From assembly GCF_900095735.1 (NCBI RefSeq), contig NZ_FNLO01000001.1, forward strand, positions 132,837 through 196,836: a DNA stretch of 64,000 nt, read 5' to 3'. Below the pieces are notes generated by a model, which saw only the letters and a program-made list of their open reading frames with translations, had not been told where the DNA came from and did no database searches. Position 1 is the stretch's first letter; each line of letters begins with the position of its first letter. A program made the position numbers and the translations under genes. The stretch is from Chitinasiproducens palmae. Its GTDB lineage: Bacteria > Pseudomonadota > Gammaproteobacteria > Burkholderiales > Burkholderiaceae. Below are positions 17,047 through 26,540 of the stretch, in pieces.

Positions 17047-18498
17047 ATGAGCCAAGCGATTTCCACCGTGCGTCCCGCCCCCGACCAGGTACTGGTCGAC
17101 ATCGTCGAGTACGTGCTCGATTACGAGATCGACAGCGACCTCGCGTTGACCACCGCGCGTCACTGTCTGATCGACACGCTCGGTTGCGGCCTCGAAGCGT
17201 TGACCTACCCGGCCTGCACGAAGCTGATGGGGCCGATCGTGCCGGGCACTGTCGTGCCGAACGGTGCGAAGGTGCCCGGCACGTCGTACCAGCTCGACCC
17301 GGTGCAGGCGGCGTTCAACATCGGCGCCATGATCCGCTGGCTGGACTTCAACGACACCTGGCTGGCGGCGGAATGGGGACATCCGTCGGACAACCTGGGC
17401 GGCATCCTCGCGGTCGCCGATTGGCTGTCACGTCAGGCCGTGGCCGCGGGCCGTGCCCCGTTGACGATGCGCGATGTGCTGGTGGCGATGGTGAAGGCGC
17501 ACGAGATCCAGGGGTGTCTCGCGCTGGAGAACTCGTTCAACCGTGTCGGCCTCGACCACGTGCTGCTGGTCAAGGTTGCCACGACCGCGGTGGTTGGCAA
17601 GATGCTCGGTCTCGACCGCGAGGAATTGATCAACGCCGTGTCGCTTGCATTCGTGGACGGTCAGTCTTTGCGTACCTACCGGCACGCGCCCAACACTGGC
17701 AGCCGCAAGTCATGGGCAGCCGGCGACGCGACCAGCCGCGGCGTGCGTCTCGCGTTGATCGCGCGCACGGGCGAGATGGGCTACCCATCGGTGCTGAGCG
17801 CGCCGGTGTGGGGTTTCTACGACGTGTCGTTCAAGGGCCAGCCGTTCCGCTTCCAGCGGCCGTACGGCTCGTACGTGATGGAGAACGTGCTGTTCAAGAT
17901 CTCGTTCCCCGCCGAATTCCATTCGCAAACTGCGGTGGAGGCAGCGATGACGATCCACGAGCGGCTGCGCGCGCTGGACCGCGTGCCCGACGAGATCAAG
18001 CAGGTGACGATCCGTACCCATGAGGCGGCGATTCGCATCATCGACAAGAAGGGCCCGCTCGACAATCCGGCCGATCGCGATCACTGCATCCAGTACATGG
18101 TCGCGGTGCCGCTGCTGTACGGCCGCCTGACGGCCGCCGACTATGAGGACGACATCGCCGCGGACCCGCGCATCGACGCGCTGCGCGACCGCATCGTCTG
18201 CGTCGAGGATCCGCAATTCACGCGCGACTATCACGACCCGGACAAGCGTTCGATCGCCAACGCGCTGACGATCGAATTCAACGACGGTACGCGCCTGGAC
18301 GAGGTGGTGGTCGAGTATCCGATCGGGCATCGTCGGCGCCGCGAGGACGGCATCCCGCTGCTCATCGAGAAATTCCGTACCAATCTGGCGCGCCGCTTCG
18401 CCACCAAGCAGCAGCATCGGATCGCAGCCGTCTCGCTCGACGCCGAGCGCCTTGCCGCGATGCCGGTACACGAGTACGTGGATCTCTACGCCATCTGA
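17047..18498 (+). CDS. prpD: PrpD, 2-methylcitrate dehydratase
   Basis: A 483-residue MmgE/PrpD-family enzyme that dehydrates 2-methylcitrate to 2-methyl-cis-aconitate in propionate breakdown. Recognised by the start [16 protein letters not shown], the signature [21 protein letters not shown] near residues 97-117 (seen in parts RWLDFNDTW and GHPSDN), and the C-terminal [13 protein letters not shown]. Length equals that of E. coli PrpD (483). It lies 72 bases after prpC and should be co-transcribed. Its own stop codon begins a 2 x 8 bp near-duplication (18496-18511). Confidence 0.95.
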   Translation: MSQAISTVRPAPDQVLVDIVEYVLDYEIDSDLALTTARHCLIDTLGCGLEALTYPACTKLMGPIVPGTVVPNGAKVPGTSYQLDPVQAAFNIGAMIRWLDFNDTWLAAEWGHPSDNLGGILAVADWLSRQAVAAGRAPLTMRDVLVAMVKAHEIQGCLALENSFNRVGLDHVLLVKVATTAVVGKMLGLDREELINAVSLAFVDGQSLRTYRHAPNTGSRKSWAAGDATSRGVRLALIARTGEMGYPSVLSAPVWGFYDVSFKGQPFRFQRPYGSYVMENVLFKISFPAEFHSQTAVEAAMTIHERLRALDRVPDEIKQVTIRTHEAAIRIIDKKGPLDNPADRDHCIQYMVAVPLLYGRLTAADYEDDIAADPRIDALRDRIVCVEDPQFTRDYHDPDKRSIANALTIEFNDGTRLDEVVVEYPIGHRRRREDGIPLLIEKFRTNLARRFATKQQHRIAAVSLDAERLAAMPVHEYVDLYAI

Positions 18499-18511
18499 CG
18501 GTGTGACGGTC
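18496..18511. repeat. 8-bp direct repeat starting on the prpD stop codon
   Basis: TGACGGTG is followed by TGACGGTC. The first TGA is the prpD stop; the second lies in another frame. Short, so chance is possible. Confidence 0.55.
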
Positions 18512-18714
18512 GGACACGTCGCGCAGCGCGAGCGCTGGCACGTGGTCACCGCACAGGCGTTGCGCGCGTTCCGGCCAGTACACATGGGGCGGCGACGGCA
18601 ACGCCAGCCGACGCGTGAAGGATGCGACGGGCTGTGCGTCGGACCGTGCGACGGGCGATCTCGGCAAGGCTGGCGCCATCACCGCGAATCCACCCGACTG
18701 CCGCCGCCGTCCCC

Positions 18715-19848
18715 TCAAGTCCCCGACTGGCGCTTGCGCTGGCGGGCTGCGCTGGCCGGTGTCGCCTTGACCGCATCACTGCGCGCTTGCCGGCTGCGCA
18801 GCCCCTTCACTGGCCCTGGCGCGGATGTCGGCGCCGCGCCGGCACTGCCGCGTGGCTCGAACCAAGTTTCGAGATGCACCGGCTCGGACTCGCCTGGCGA
18901 GGCGATCTGAGCGAGCAGGACTTCGGCGGCACGGCGGCCGAGCTGGGTCGAATCGCGCATCACGGTCGCGATGGGCGGTTGATGGAAGCGACTGAGCGGG
19001 ACGTCGTCGCAACAGACCAGTGACAGGTCGACGCCGAGCGTCAGCCCCCTTCTGTGCACCACGCGCAGCGCTCCTTCAAGCAACTGATTGCCGCCGAGGA
19101 TGACGGCCGTCGGCGGCTGGCTCGCCGACAACATTTCCTCGACGGCCGCTTCGCCGTGCGCGAGCGTCAGCGTACCGTGATGCACCCGCAGGCCGTCCGG
19201 CAGGCCGGCCGCGGCATACGCGTCCTCGACGGCGCGGACGCGCTCCCGGGTGGGGCGCACGTCGCGCCCCACGACGAGTGCAATGCGGCGATGACCGGCC
19301 GCGAGCAGGTAGCGGCACGCATCGCCGACGCCACGATAATGATCGGACAGCACGTAGTGCGCCGGCACGGCTTCGGGCAGGGTCCGGTCGATCAGCACCA
19401 GCGGTACCCCGACATTGCGCATCACGGCCAGCGTTGCCGGGTCGTCCTCCAGCGCCGGCAACACGATCAAGCCGTCGACCTGTCGCTGCAGCAGCGTCTC
19501 GATACGCTCGGCGTCGACGCTCGCCACGCCCGCGGAGTTCGTGAGCAGGATCGAGAACCCGGCCTGGCTCAGCACGGCCTCCGCGCCGCTGACGATGGAG
19601 GCGATCAGCGGGTTGGTGATGTCCGATCCGACGAAGCCAATCGATCGCGTGGTCTTGCGCCTCAGTCCCTGCGCCAGCGCATTCGGCGTGTAGCCGAGCT
19701 GCCGCGCGGCCTCGAGGACGCGCTGCGTGAGCTGCGGGCTCGAACCGGGCTGACCCGACAGGACGCGCGAGACGGAGGCAATGCCCACGCCTGCCAGCGC
19801 GGCCACTGCCTTGATGCCGGTTCGGGTCCGGGCGCCGTCCTTGCTCAT
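18715..19848 (-). CDS. LacI-family transcriptional repressor
   Basis: A 377-residue regulator. The LacI helix-turn-helix is at about 11-35 (GIKAVAALAGVGIASVSRVL), with the hinge helix near 55-64. The periplasmic-binding-protein-like ligand domain starts at RSIGFVGSDITNPL. A basic, Ser/Ala-rich C-terminal tail of about 40 residues is unusual. The gene is divergent from a transporter and a sugar-acid dehydratase; twin operators lie 48-72 bases upstream. It should repress the divergent operon and itself until a sugar acid binds. Confidence 0.93.
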   Translation of the reverse strand: MSKDGARTRTGIKAVAALAGVGIASVSRVLSGQPGSSPQLTQRVLEAARQLGYTPNALAQGLRRKTTRSIGFVGSDITNPLIASIVSGAEAVLSQAGFSILLTNSAGVASVDAERIETLLQRQVDGLIVLPALEDDPATLAVMRNVGVPLVLIDRTLPEAVPAHYVLSDHYRGVGDACRYLLAAGHRRIALVVGRDVRPTRERVRAVEDAYAAAGLPDGLRVHHGTLTLAHGEAAVEEMLSASQPPTAVILGGNQLLEGALRVVHRRGLTLGVDLSLVCCDDVPLSRFHQPPIATVMRDSTQLGRRAAEVLLAQIASPGESEPVHLETWFEPRGSAGAAPTSAPGPVKGLRSRQARSDAVKATPASAARQRKRQSGT

Positions 19849-19895
19849 CGTTTACCCCTTGTCGCTTGACTCGCCAGTCTACTCCATCTATGTTT

Positions 19896-19920
19896 GGAAA
19901 CGTTTCCGGGAAACGTTTCC
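19896..19920. promoter_or_regulatory. Two adjacent LacI-family operators
   Basis: Two perfect 12-bp palindromes GGAAACGTTTCC lie at 19896-19907 and 19909-19920, one base apart (centres 13 bp apart). The central CG and the AAACGTTT core are typical of LacI/GalR-family sites. They sit between the repressor gene and the divergent transporter gene. Confidence 0.9.
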
Positions 19921-20064
19921 AGTTTCTCGATTCAAGACGTCCGTGCGCCGAGCGCGCGGCGCGTCGGCACGACCATCACCGGCGGATCGCGGCAGCGCTT
20001 CGCTCACAACCGAGGAGACCGCGCCGCCGGCACTGCCGGCGCGCGCAACAACAAGAGGTGAGAC

Positions 20065-21429
20065 TTGCAAAGCGCTACCCGTGACACACCGGAAGTCCAG
20101 CGAGCCGTACGCAGCGCGATCCTGAGCGCGATCGTGGGCACCGCGGTCGAGTGGTACGACTACTACCTGTACGCCACCGCCGCGGCGACCCTGTTCAACA
20201 AACTGTTCTTCCCTTCGTACGACCATTTGACGGGGACGCTGCTCGCCTATGCCAGCTTCGCGATCGGCTTCATCGTGCGGCCGGCGGGCAGCGTGTTGTT
20301 CGGACGCCTCGGCGACCGCATCGGCCGCAAGGCAGTGCTGATCGTCACGCTGCTGCTGATGGGTGGCGCGACGACGCTGATGGGCTTGCTGCCGACTTAC
20401 GCGCACATCGGCGTCTGGGCGCCGATCCTGCTGTGCGTATTGCGCGCCTTGCAGGGCCTGGGCTCGGGCGCCGAATACGCGGGCGCGGTGTTGATGGTGG
20501 TCGAGTACGCGCCGCCCAAGCGGCGCGGGCTGTATGGTGCGCTGCCCTATACCGGCGTCGCGCTTGGCCTGCTGCTGTCCCTCGCCACCTTCCACCTCTC
20601 GTCGAACCTGTCGAAGGCTGCGTTCGAGGACTGGGGCTGGCGCATTCCTTTCCTGTTGTCGGCGGTGGTCGTGATCCTTGGCCTCGTGCTGCGCAGCAAA
20701 CTGAAGGAAACGCCGGTGTTCGAGGAAATCCGCAAGCGCAATGCGCAGGTCAAGGCGCCCGTACGCGAAGTGTTCCGCACCTCGCTGCGTCCGATGCTGT
20801 GCGCATGGGGAGCGCGCCTCGGCGACAACTCGCTCGCGTATATCTACGAATCCTTCGTGATCGTCTACGTGACTCAGCAATTGCACATGTCGCGCGATGT
20901 GATCGTATCCGCGCTGATGTTCAGCACCGCCATGCAGTTCATCACGGTGCCGTTCTTCGGCTGGGTCTCCGACAAGATCGGCCGCAAACCTGTCTACATC
21001 GGCGGCGCGCTGATTTCAGGCGCGGCCGTGTTTCCGTTCTTCGCGATGCTCGGCGCCGGCCACACGGCATGGATCTATGCCGGCCTGTTCCTGGTCTCGT
21101 CGGTGGCGAAAACGATGATGACGTCCGCGCAGAGTCCCTGGCTTGCCGAGATGTTCCCCTCGCGCGTGCGCTACACCGGCTTTTCGCTCGCCCGCGAGGT
21201 GACCTCGCCGATCTCCGGTGGCATCGCGCCGATGATCGCCGTCGCCCTGCTTGCCGCCGGGGGCGGCTCGCCGCACCTGGTCGCCTGGTACGTGGTCGCG
21301 CTCGGTGTCATCACCGCGATCTCCGTCGTGTTGGGACCGGAGACACGCGGCCGCTCGCTCGACGATGCCGGCACGTTGGACAGCGCGCCCGGCAGCGAGC
21401 CGTGGCACGAGACGCACCGCGCGGGCTGA
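20065..21429 (+). CDS. MFS metabolite:H+ symporter (MHS/ShiA-KgtP type)
   Basis: A 454-residue inner-membrane importer with 12 predicted helices. Family marks are the start EWYDYYLYATAAA, the loop GRLGDRIGRKA between helices 2 and 3, and the equivalent GWVSDKIGRKP in the second half. The start appears to be TTG (20065), preceded by AGAGGTGAG; no good ATG fits. It is the first gene after the LacI operators and precedes an acid-sugar dehydratase, so it probably imports a sugar acid or related carboxylate. Confidence 0.88.
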   Translation: MQSATRDTPEVQRAVRSAILSAIVGTAVEWYDYYLYATAAATLFNKLFFPSYDHLTGTLLAYASFAIGFIVRPAGSVLFGRLGDRIGRKAVLIVTLLLMGGATTLMGLLPTYAHIGVWAPILLCVLRALQGLGSGAEYAGAVLMVVEYAPPKRRGLYGALPYTGVALGLLLSLATFHLSSNLSKAAFEDWGWRIPFLLSAVVVILGLVLRSKLKETPVFEEIRKRNAQVKAPVREVFRTSLRPMLCAWGARLGDNSLAYIYESFVIVYVTQQLHMSRDVIVSALMFSTAMQFITVPFFGWVSDKIGRKPVYIGGALISGAAVFPFFAMLGAGHTAWIYAGLFLVSSVAKTMMTSAQSPWLAEMFPSRVRYTGFSLAREVTSPISGGIAPMIAVALLAAGGGSPHLVAWYVVALGVITAISVVLGPETRGRSLDDAGTLDSAPGSEPWHETHRAG

Positions 21430-21480
21430 CCGTCGCGGCAATCGCATCAGCATCACTTTACCGTTTCAAGGAGTCGTCAT

Positions 21481-22644
21481 ATGAAGATCGTCAAGGTTGA
21501 ACCGCTGCACGTCGGCCAGTTCATGTTCGTCCGTATCGAGACCGACGCCGGCATCGTCGGCTACGGCGAAGCAGGCATCTGGGGTCACATTGAAGCGGCC
21601 GGCACGGCCATCAAGCGGTTCGCCGAGTATCTGGTCGGCAAGCGTGCGTTCGACATCGAGCACCACTGGAACGTGATGCATCGGTTCAGCTATTTCCAGG
21701 GGCTGGCCATCAATGCGGCGATCTCGGCGATCGACATTGCGCTGTGGGATATCAAGGGCAGGGCGCTGGGCGTCCCGATCTATGAATTGCTCGGTGGCCC
21801 GGCGCGCAACAAGGCGCGCATCTACGGCCATATCTACGAAAGCACGATCGAGAAGGTGCTGGAGGAATGCCAGCGCAAGATGGAAGCCGGCTTCACGGCG
21901 TTCGGCCACATCAATCCCTTCCTCGATGAAGGCAACGACCAGGTCTATTTCAAGACGCACATCAAGAAGATGCGCGACGCGATCGACAATGTGCACCGGA
22001 TGCGCGAGGTCGTCGGTGAAAAGGTCGACCTGCTGGTCGAACTGCATCGCCGTTTGACGGTTCCCGAAGCGATCACGTTCACGAATGGTATCGAGGCGAC
22101 CACGCCGATGTTCGTCGAGGATCCGATCCGTCCGGAGGGCCCGGACGCGATGGCACGCGTCGCGGAAAAGATCCGGGTGCCGATCGCCACCGGCGAACGC
22201 TTCTGCACGATCTACGAGTTCCAGGCGCTGCTGGCGCGCAATGCAGTCGAGTATGCGCGCGTCGACGTTGCGGTGTGCGGCGGCATTACCGGGGCGAAGA
22301 AAGTCGCGGCGATGGCAGAGGCGCATCATGTTCAGATCGTGCCGCACAATCCGCTCTCGCCGATCGGGCTGGCCGCCTGCCTCCAAGTGGCCGCGGCAAT
22401 CCCGAACTTTGCGATACAGGAATATTCGACCGGCTTCGAGGCTGGCATCTTCGAATCGACCGGCACCCATCTTGGCAGCGACATCGTCGATAGCGTGCCG
22501 CTGCCGAAGAACGGCTTCGTGGACATTCCGAGCGGTCCCGGCCTGGGCATGGCACTGCTGCCGGATGCCCAGCGGATCCGGCCGCCGCTGTCGAAACCGA
22601 TCTCGATGCGCCCGCATTTCGACGGCTTCATCGTCGACCAGTGA
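21481..22644 (+). CDS. Mandelate racemase/muconate lactonizing family acid-sugar dehydratase
   Basis: A 387-residue enolase-superfamily enzyme. Predicted metal ligands are Glu187 (LLVELHRR), Glu213 (FVEDP) and Glu239 (ATGER); base/acid residues His189 and His289 (IVPHNP) are spaced as in D-galactonate dehydratase (DgoD). The first ligand is Glu where DgoD has Asp. It should remove water from a sugar acid to give a 2-keto-3-deoxy acid. AAGGAG lies at about 21469. It is co-transcribed with the MFS gene 51 bases upstream. The last codons GAC CAG TGA are duplicated downstream. Confidence 0.88.
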   Translation: MKIVKVEPLHVGQFMFVRIETDAGIVGYGEAGIWGHIEAAGTAIKRFAEYLVGKRAFDIEHHWNVMHRFSYFQGLAINAAISAIDIALWDIKGRALGVPIYELLGGPARNKARIYGHIYESTIEKVLEECQRKMEAGFTAFGHINPFLDEGNDQVYFKTHIKKMRDAIDNVHRMREVVGEKVDLLVELHRRLTVPEAITFTNGIEATTPMFVEDPIRPEGPDAMARVAEKIRVPIATGERFCTIYEFQALLARNAVEYARVDVAVCGGITGAKKVAAMAEAHHVQIVPHNPLSPIGLAACLQVAAAIPNFAIQEYSTGFEAGIFESTGTHLGSDIVDSVPLPKNGFVDIPSGPGLGMALLPDAQRIRPPLSKPISMRPHFDGFIVDQ

Positions 22645-22657
22645 TCGACCAGTGATC
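22636..22657. repeat. 11-bp perfect direct repeat spanning the dehydratase stop
   Basis: GACCAGTGATC occurs twice in tandem. The first copy contains the final codons GAC CAG TGA of the dehydratase gene; the second copy places TGA in another frame. Confidence 0.8.
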
Positions 22658-22778
22658 GCCCGCTGAGTTGGCGCGGCGTGGCGGGCGTGCCGCACGCGGC
22701 GTGTGTGCCGTGCACGCGAGGCGGGCGCTGCGTAGAATGGCGCTTTGCCGATGGCTGCCGACCGGTGGCCGCACTGCC

Positions 22779-23153
22779 ATGCCGTCAAATTGCCGATACC
22801 GCGCGCGGTTGCAGCACTCGCACCCCGTGCCTCCTGTCGTTTCGCCATCGCCGCACGGTCGCCGGTTGGCGGTGCTCGCGGTGGCGCTGACCCTGGCCAC
22901 CGCCACCGGGACGGCGTTCGCGCGCGACTGGTCGCTCAACGGCGTGCGCGAGCGCGTGCAACAGCATATCGGCGACACCAGCGCGCCAACCCAGGAGCGC
23001 GTCGCCCGGATCGGCGAACCGCTGTCGAGCGCCGCGACGCCGGTCATCGGGCAAGCGGCGACGGCGGTCAGCGACACGCAGATCGGCCGCAGTTCCACGG
23101 ATCTGCAAAACAGTGCGGCCTCGTCGGTCAATCGCTACACCGGCGAACGTTGA
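22779..23153 (+). CDS. Hypothetical small exported protein
   Basis: A possible 124-residue protein. A Sec-type signal peptide is likely: basic HGRR, hydrophobic LAVLAVALTLATATG, then a cleavage site after AFA before RDWSLNGVRE. The mature part of about 80 residues is polar, rich in Ser, Ala and Gln, and without cysteine. The start is unsure; GTG 22827 would give 108 residues with the same signal peptide. No homologue recognised. It is convergent with the porin gene. Confidence 0.5.
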   Translation: MPSNCRYRARLQHSHPVPPVVSPSPHGRRLAVLAVALTLATATGTAFARDWSLNGVRERVQQHIGDTSAPTQERVARIGEPLSSAATPVIGQAATAVSDTQIGRSSTDLQNSAASSVNRYTGER

Positions 23154-23173
23154 CCGTTCCCGTCGCAGGGGGG

Positions 23174-24271
23174 TCAGAACGCATGGTGCATGCCGATGCG
23201 CACCGCCACTTGTCGATTCGTCGATGCGGGCGCCAGTCCGGCGATCGATGCGAGGGCACCGCCGCCCGCTTGCTGGCCGGCAATGTCGGCATACACCTGG
23301 GTGCGTTTCGAGAGGAAATAGACGTCGCCAATGCCGATCTGCGTCCATCGGCGACCGGACAGCGTCGACGTGAACGCGCCAAGCGTAAGCAGGTTGGCGA
23401 CGCTGACCTGGTAGTTCACGCCCGCATCGTAGGTCTGGAAAATGTCGCGGTAGCCGGCGCGCGACAGCGTCACGCGCGTGTAGGTGCCGTGGAACAGGAA
23501 CTTTCCGGCTTTGTACGATGCTCCCGCGCCGACGTTGCGAACCCGCTCGGCGACATAATCGGTGTTTGCCAACGTCACGCCCTGGAACGATGCCAGTCCG
23601 AGCGACGCAGCGCCCAGCGAGAACGTCCGGTCGTGCTCGTCCGCGAACGTGGCGGCGGCCTTGAATGGCCCGCTCGCATAGTTCAACGCGATGCCGTACT
23701 TCCGGCCACTCGCGTAATTGCTGGTGTTGCCGAGCGCCAGCAATGCGCCGAGGCTGAAGCCCGCGAACGCCGGCGAGACGTAGCGAATCGAATTGTCCGT
23801 CTGGATCAGCGAGGTGTTCGACAAGGCATCGATATTCGCCGGATGGAATCGCATATAGCTGTAGCCTACATAAGCCGAACTGAAGCTGCCGAGCCATTGA
23901 TAGCTGAACGGCGTTTGATGGCCGAGCGTCACGGTGCCGAGTTTGTGCGACGACAAGCCGACCCACGCCTGGCGGTTGAACATGCTGCCGCTCTTGGTGC
24001 CCGCGCCGGTGAGGGTCGAGAAACCGTTTTCCAGTTGGAAGATCGCCGAGTTGCCCGCGCCGAGCGCCTCCACGCCGCGCAGGCCCCATCGGTCGGGCTG
24101 CGTGTCGCCCTGATGCGCGCGCCAGGTGGCATGACCGGCGACGTTGTTGCTGTAGCCGACGCCTGCATCGATGCTGCCGTATAGCGTGACGGTGCCGGCG
24201 CTGCTTTGGGCGTGGGCGGCGTTGACGCAAAGCAGCGACAGCGTCAGCAGCGGACATGCGGCGTATCTCAT
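23174..24271 (-). CDS. Gram-negative porin (Burkholderia OmpC-like, Porin_4)
   Basis: A 365-residue outer-membrane porin. The signal peptide (1-22) ends AAHA before QSSAGTVTLYGSIDAGV, the usual first strand in beta-proteobacterial porins. The barrel shows NRQAWVGLSSHKLGTVTLGH and ends in ...RIGMHHAF with the C-terminal Phe needed for assembly. It should let small anionic solutes cross the outer membrane. It is divergent from a TauD-type dioxygenase gene with a 19-bp palindrome in between, so it may serve uptake of that enzyme's substrate. Confidence 0.93.
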   Translation of the reverse strand: MRYAACPLLTLSLLCVNAAHAQSSAGTVTLYGSIDAGVGYSNNVAGHATWRAHQGDTQPDRWGLRGVEALGAGNSAIFQLENGFSTLTGAGTKSGSMFNRQAWVGLSSHKLGTVTLGHQTPFSYQWLGSFSSAYVGYSYMRFHPANIDALSNTSLIQTDNSIRYVSPAFAGFSLGALLALGNTSNYASGRKYGIALNYASGPFKAAATFADEHDRTFSLGAASLGLASFQGVTLANTDYVAERVRNVGAGASYKAGKFLFHGTYTRVTLSRAGYRDIFQTYDAGVNYQVSVANLLTLGAFTSTLSGRRWTQIGIGDVYFLSKRTQVYADIAGQQAGGGALASIAGLAPASTNRQVAVRIGMHHAF

Positions 24272-24376
24272 GGCTCTCCCCGGGTGGCGTTGGACGAACG
24301 GTGCCTGCCCTGATGGCGAGGCAGCGCAAGCGTAGGGCGAGGAAAAGCCGGAAAACTAATCGAGCCATAACCGTGC

Positions 24377-24395
24377 GGACATAACTGTTATGTCC
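24377..24395. promoter_or_regulatory. Perfect 19-bp palindrome, probable LysR-type operator
   Basis: GGACATAAC, T, GTTATGTCC: 9-bp arms around one base, with the core ATAAC-N-GTTAT typical of LysR-family sites. A further ATAAC half-site lies at 24367-24371. It is in the divergent region between the porin and dioxygenase genes; the LysR regulator encoded at 26589-27485 is the obvious candidate ligand. Confidence 0.75.
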
Positions 24396-24496
24396 CGGGA
24401 CGCGCTTGCAGCGTGGCGGCGCGGCCGCCCAGAATGCGTGTCATCCCATCGGTGCGACCGCGACATGGCAGGCGGTCGGCCATCTCGAGGAACGTC

Positions 24497-25309
24497 ATGC
24501 ACTTCACTGCGATCACGGCCACCCCGGCTTCGCCGCACATCGGCGCGGAGATTGGCAACATCGACCTGACCCGGCCGCTCACCGAAGTTGAAATCCGCGA
24601 ACTGAAGGAGGCGTTCCTGCGCTTCCAGGTGCTGTTCTTCCGCGATCAGAAGATCGGCTTCGACGACCAGATCCGCGTTGCGTCGTATTTCGGGCCGCTG
24701 GGCCGGCATGTCGGTGTGAATACGATCAGCAAGACCACCGACAATCCGCTGGTCCGCAAATTCCACTACGACGCCACCTCGAAGCGGGTGTCCGGCGAGA
24801 ACTTCCACAGCGATCAGTCCTGCGCCGCCGTGCCGCCGTTGGGCAGCATGCTGTACAACCATACCGTGCCGCCCGACGGCGGCGGCGACACGATGTTCGC
24901 AAGCATGTACGCCGCCTATGATGCATTGTCCGATCGCATGAAGTCGTACCTTGCCGGACTGAGCGCCACGCACGACGGCACGCGCGTGTTCGGTGCCGGG
25001 ACGCCGGTGTCGTCGCATCCGGTGATCGTTCGGCATCCGGAAAGCGGTCGCAAGCTGATCTTCGTGAACGTCGATTTCACCAGCCACATCAATGAGCTGC
25101 CGGCGCTGGAAAGCGAACGCGTGCTGCGTTTCCTGATCGATCATTGCGCACGCCCCGAATGGACCTGCCGTTTTCGCTGGCAGCCGCATTCGATCGCTTT
25201 CTGGGACAACCGGTGTTCGCATCACAAGGCAATCTGGGACTACTGGCCCAATGTCCGCTCCGGCTATCGCGTTCAGGTCGAGGGAACAGCCGCGCCAGTC
25301 GCGGGCTGA
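24497..25309 (+). CDS. TauD/TfdA-family Fe(II)/2-oxoglutarate dioxygenase
   Basis: A 270-residue cytosolic dioxygenase. The iron facial triad is His104 and Asp106 (FHSDQS) plus His243 (WDNRCSHHKA). The 2-oxoglutarate-binding arginine is probably Arg258 (SGYRVQVEG). The family hydroxylates sulfonates, phenoxyacetates or similar substrates, releasing succinate and CO2. AGGA precedes ATG 24497. A substrate-binding protein gene follows after 131 bases, which fits scavenging of an organosulfur or aromatic ether compound. The substrate is not predictable from sequence. Confidence 0.9.
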   Translation: MHFTAITATPASPHIGAEIGNIDLTRPLTEVEIRELKEAFLRFQVLFFRDQKIGFDDQIRVASYFGPLGRHVGVNTISKTTDNPLVRKFHYDATSKRVSGENFHSDQSCAAVPPLGSMLYNHTVPPDGGGDTMFASMYAAYDALSDRMKSYLAGLSATHDGTRVFGAGTPVSSHPVIVRHPESGRKLIFVNVDFTSHINELPALESERVLRFLIDHCARPEWTCRFRWQPHSIAFWDNRCSHHKAIWDYWPNVRSGYRVQVEGTAAPVAG

Positions 25310-25440
25310 CGCGTTGCAACCGCCTTTCGAACGCGATCCGGCGGCCGTTCAGCCACCATTCGGCGCGGCGCACGCTCGCGTGGCTGCGCGGTTCCTGCCG
25401 CTCGACCCATGACCGTTCCTTTACCCCACCAGGACAAGCG

Positions 25441-26439
25441 ATGATCGTAAGAAACCTTGGGCGTGCCGCGCGGGCCGCATTGTGGTGCGCAGTCTCGACG
25501 CTCTCGACACTCTCGGCAGTGGCGCACGCCGCACCGCAGGAAGTGACCTATCTGCTTGCCGCGCCGCCGACCACGCCGGCCTACGCCCCCTGGATGATCG
25601 CGAACGAGAAGGGCTATTACGCGCAGGAGGGGCTGCGCATGCGGTTCGTCACCGCGCGCGGCGGCGTCGACGTCGCCAAGCAGCTCGGCTCCGGCAACGC
25701 GCTGCTGGGCAGTGCGATCGGCGATACCGCGGTGATCGTCCGCGCCAACGGCGTGCCGGTCAGGACCGTGGCGCTGCTGGGCAGCGGTTCGCTGACGCAT
25801 TTGGTGGTGCGTCGCGATGCGGGCATCAAGTCGGTGGCCGACCTGCGTGGCAAGGCCATTTCGGTGATGGCCTATGGCGACACGACCTATTACGCGTTGC
25901 TGGGTCTCCTGCGCACCGCGGGTCTTGGCAAGGACGACGTGCGCATCGAGGCCGGCGGCCCATCGGGCGTCTGGCAGCAATATGCGGCCGGCCAGGCGCC
26001 GGCGATGGCGGCGGTGCCGGAATGGATCGTGATGGCCGAGAAGCAGGGCGTTGCGAGCGACTTCCTGCCCTTGAAGGGCGACTTCTACAGCATGGCGCAG
26101 GCGATCATCGCTTCGGACGACGCAATCGCGAACCATCCCGAGATCGTTGCGAAGGTCGTACGGGCCACGCTGCGCGCGCAGCAAGACATCATCGACGACC
26201 CGCGCGCCGCCGCGCTCGTCTATGCCAAGGCGGTGCCGTCGTTTGCCGGCAAGGAGGCGCAGGCCGAAGAAACCTTCCGCCTGTACATCAAATATGTATA
26301 CGGCGATCAGAAGGTCCGTGGTTGGACGGCGCCGGAAAGGCTCGCGGCCGTACAGCGCTTCTACGTGCAGGAGGGCATTGTCCGTCAGGCCAGCGCCCTG
26401 GACGCGCTCTATACGAATCGCTTCGCCGGACTCAAGTAG
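25441..26439 (+). CDS. Periplasmic substrate-binding protein, NMT1/SsuA-TauA-like
   Basis: A 332-residue ABC-type solute-binding protein. The signal peptide ends near residue 30 (VAHA before APQEVTYLL). The NMT1/SsuA pattern is clear: PAYAPWMIANEKGYYAQEGL near 43-62 (seen in parts APWMIANEKGYY), then QLGSGNALLG and SVADLRGKAISVM. It likely binds a sulfonate, nitrile or aromatic compound in the periplasm. No permease or ATPase gene follows; the next gene is a convergent LysR regulator. It follows the TauD-type gene and is probably co-transcribed with it. Confidence 0.9.
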   Translation: MIVRNLGRAARAALWCAVSTLSTLSAVAHAAPQEVTYLLAAPPTTPAYAPWMIANEKGYYAQEGLRMRFVTARGGVDVAKQLGSGNALLGSAIGDTAVIVRANGVPVRTVALLGSGSLTHLVVRRDAGIKSVADLRGKAISVMAYGDTTYYALLGLLRTAGLGKDDVRIEAGGPSGVWQQYAAGQAPAMAAVPEWIVMAEKQGVASDFLPLKGDFYSMAQAIIASDDAIANHPEIVAKVVRATLRAQQDIIDDPRAAALVYAKAVPSFAGKEAQAEETFRLYIKYVYGDQKVRGWTAPERLAAVQRFYVQEGIVRQASALDALYTNRFAGLK

Positions 26440-26540
26440 GCGACGGGCGCTGAACACGCGTCGCATCGGGCCGGTCGCGCGCACCGCCGCAAGTCAGCGC
26501 AGGGCTCGCGCTGATGCAGTGCCGATGCGGCGCTGATGCG

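Noticed and set aside
22745-24368. Long frames on both strands across the porin region
   Set aside because: The porin frame alone has a signal peptide, barrel strands and a C-terminal Phe; the others are shadows.
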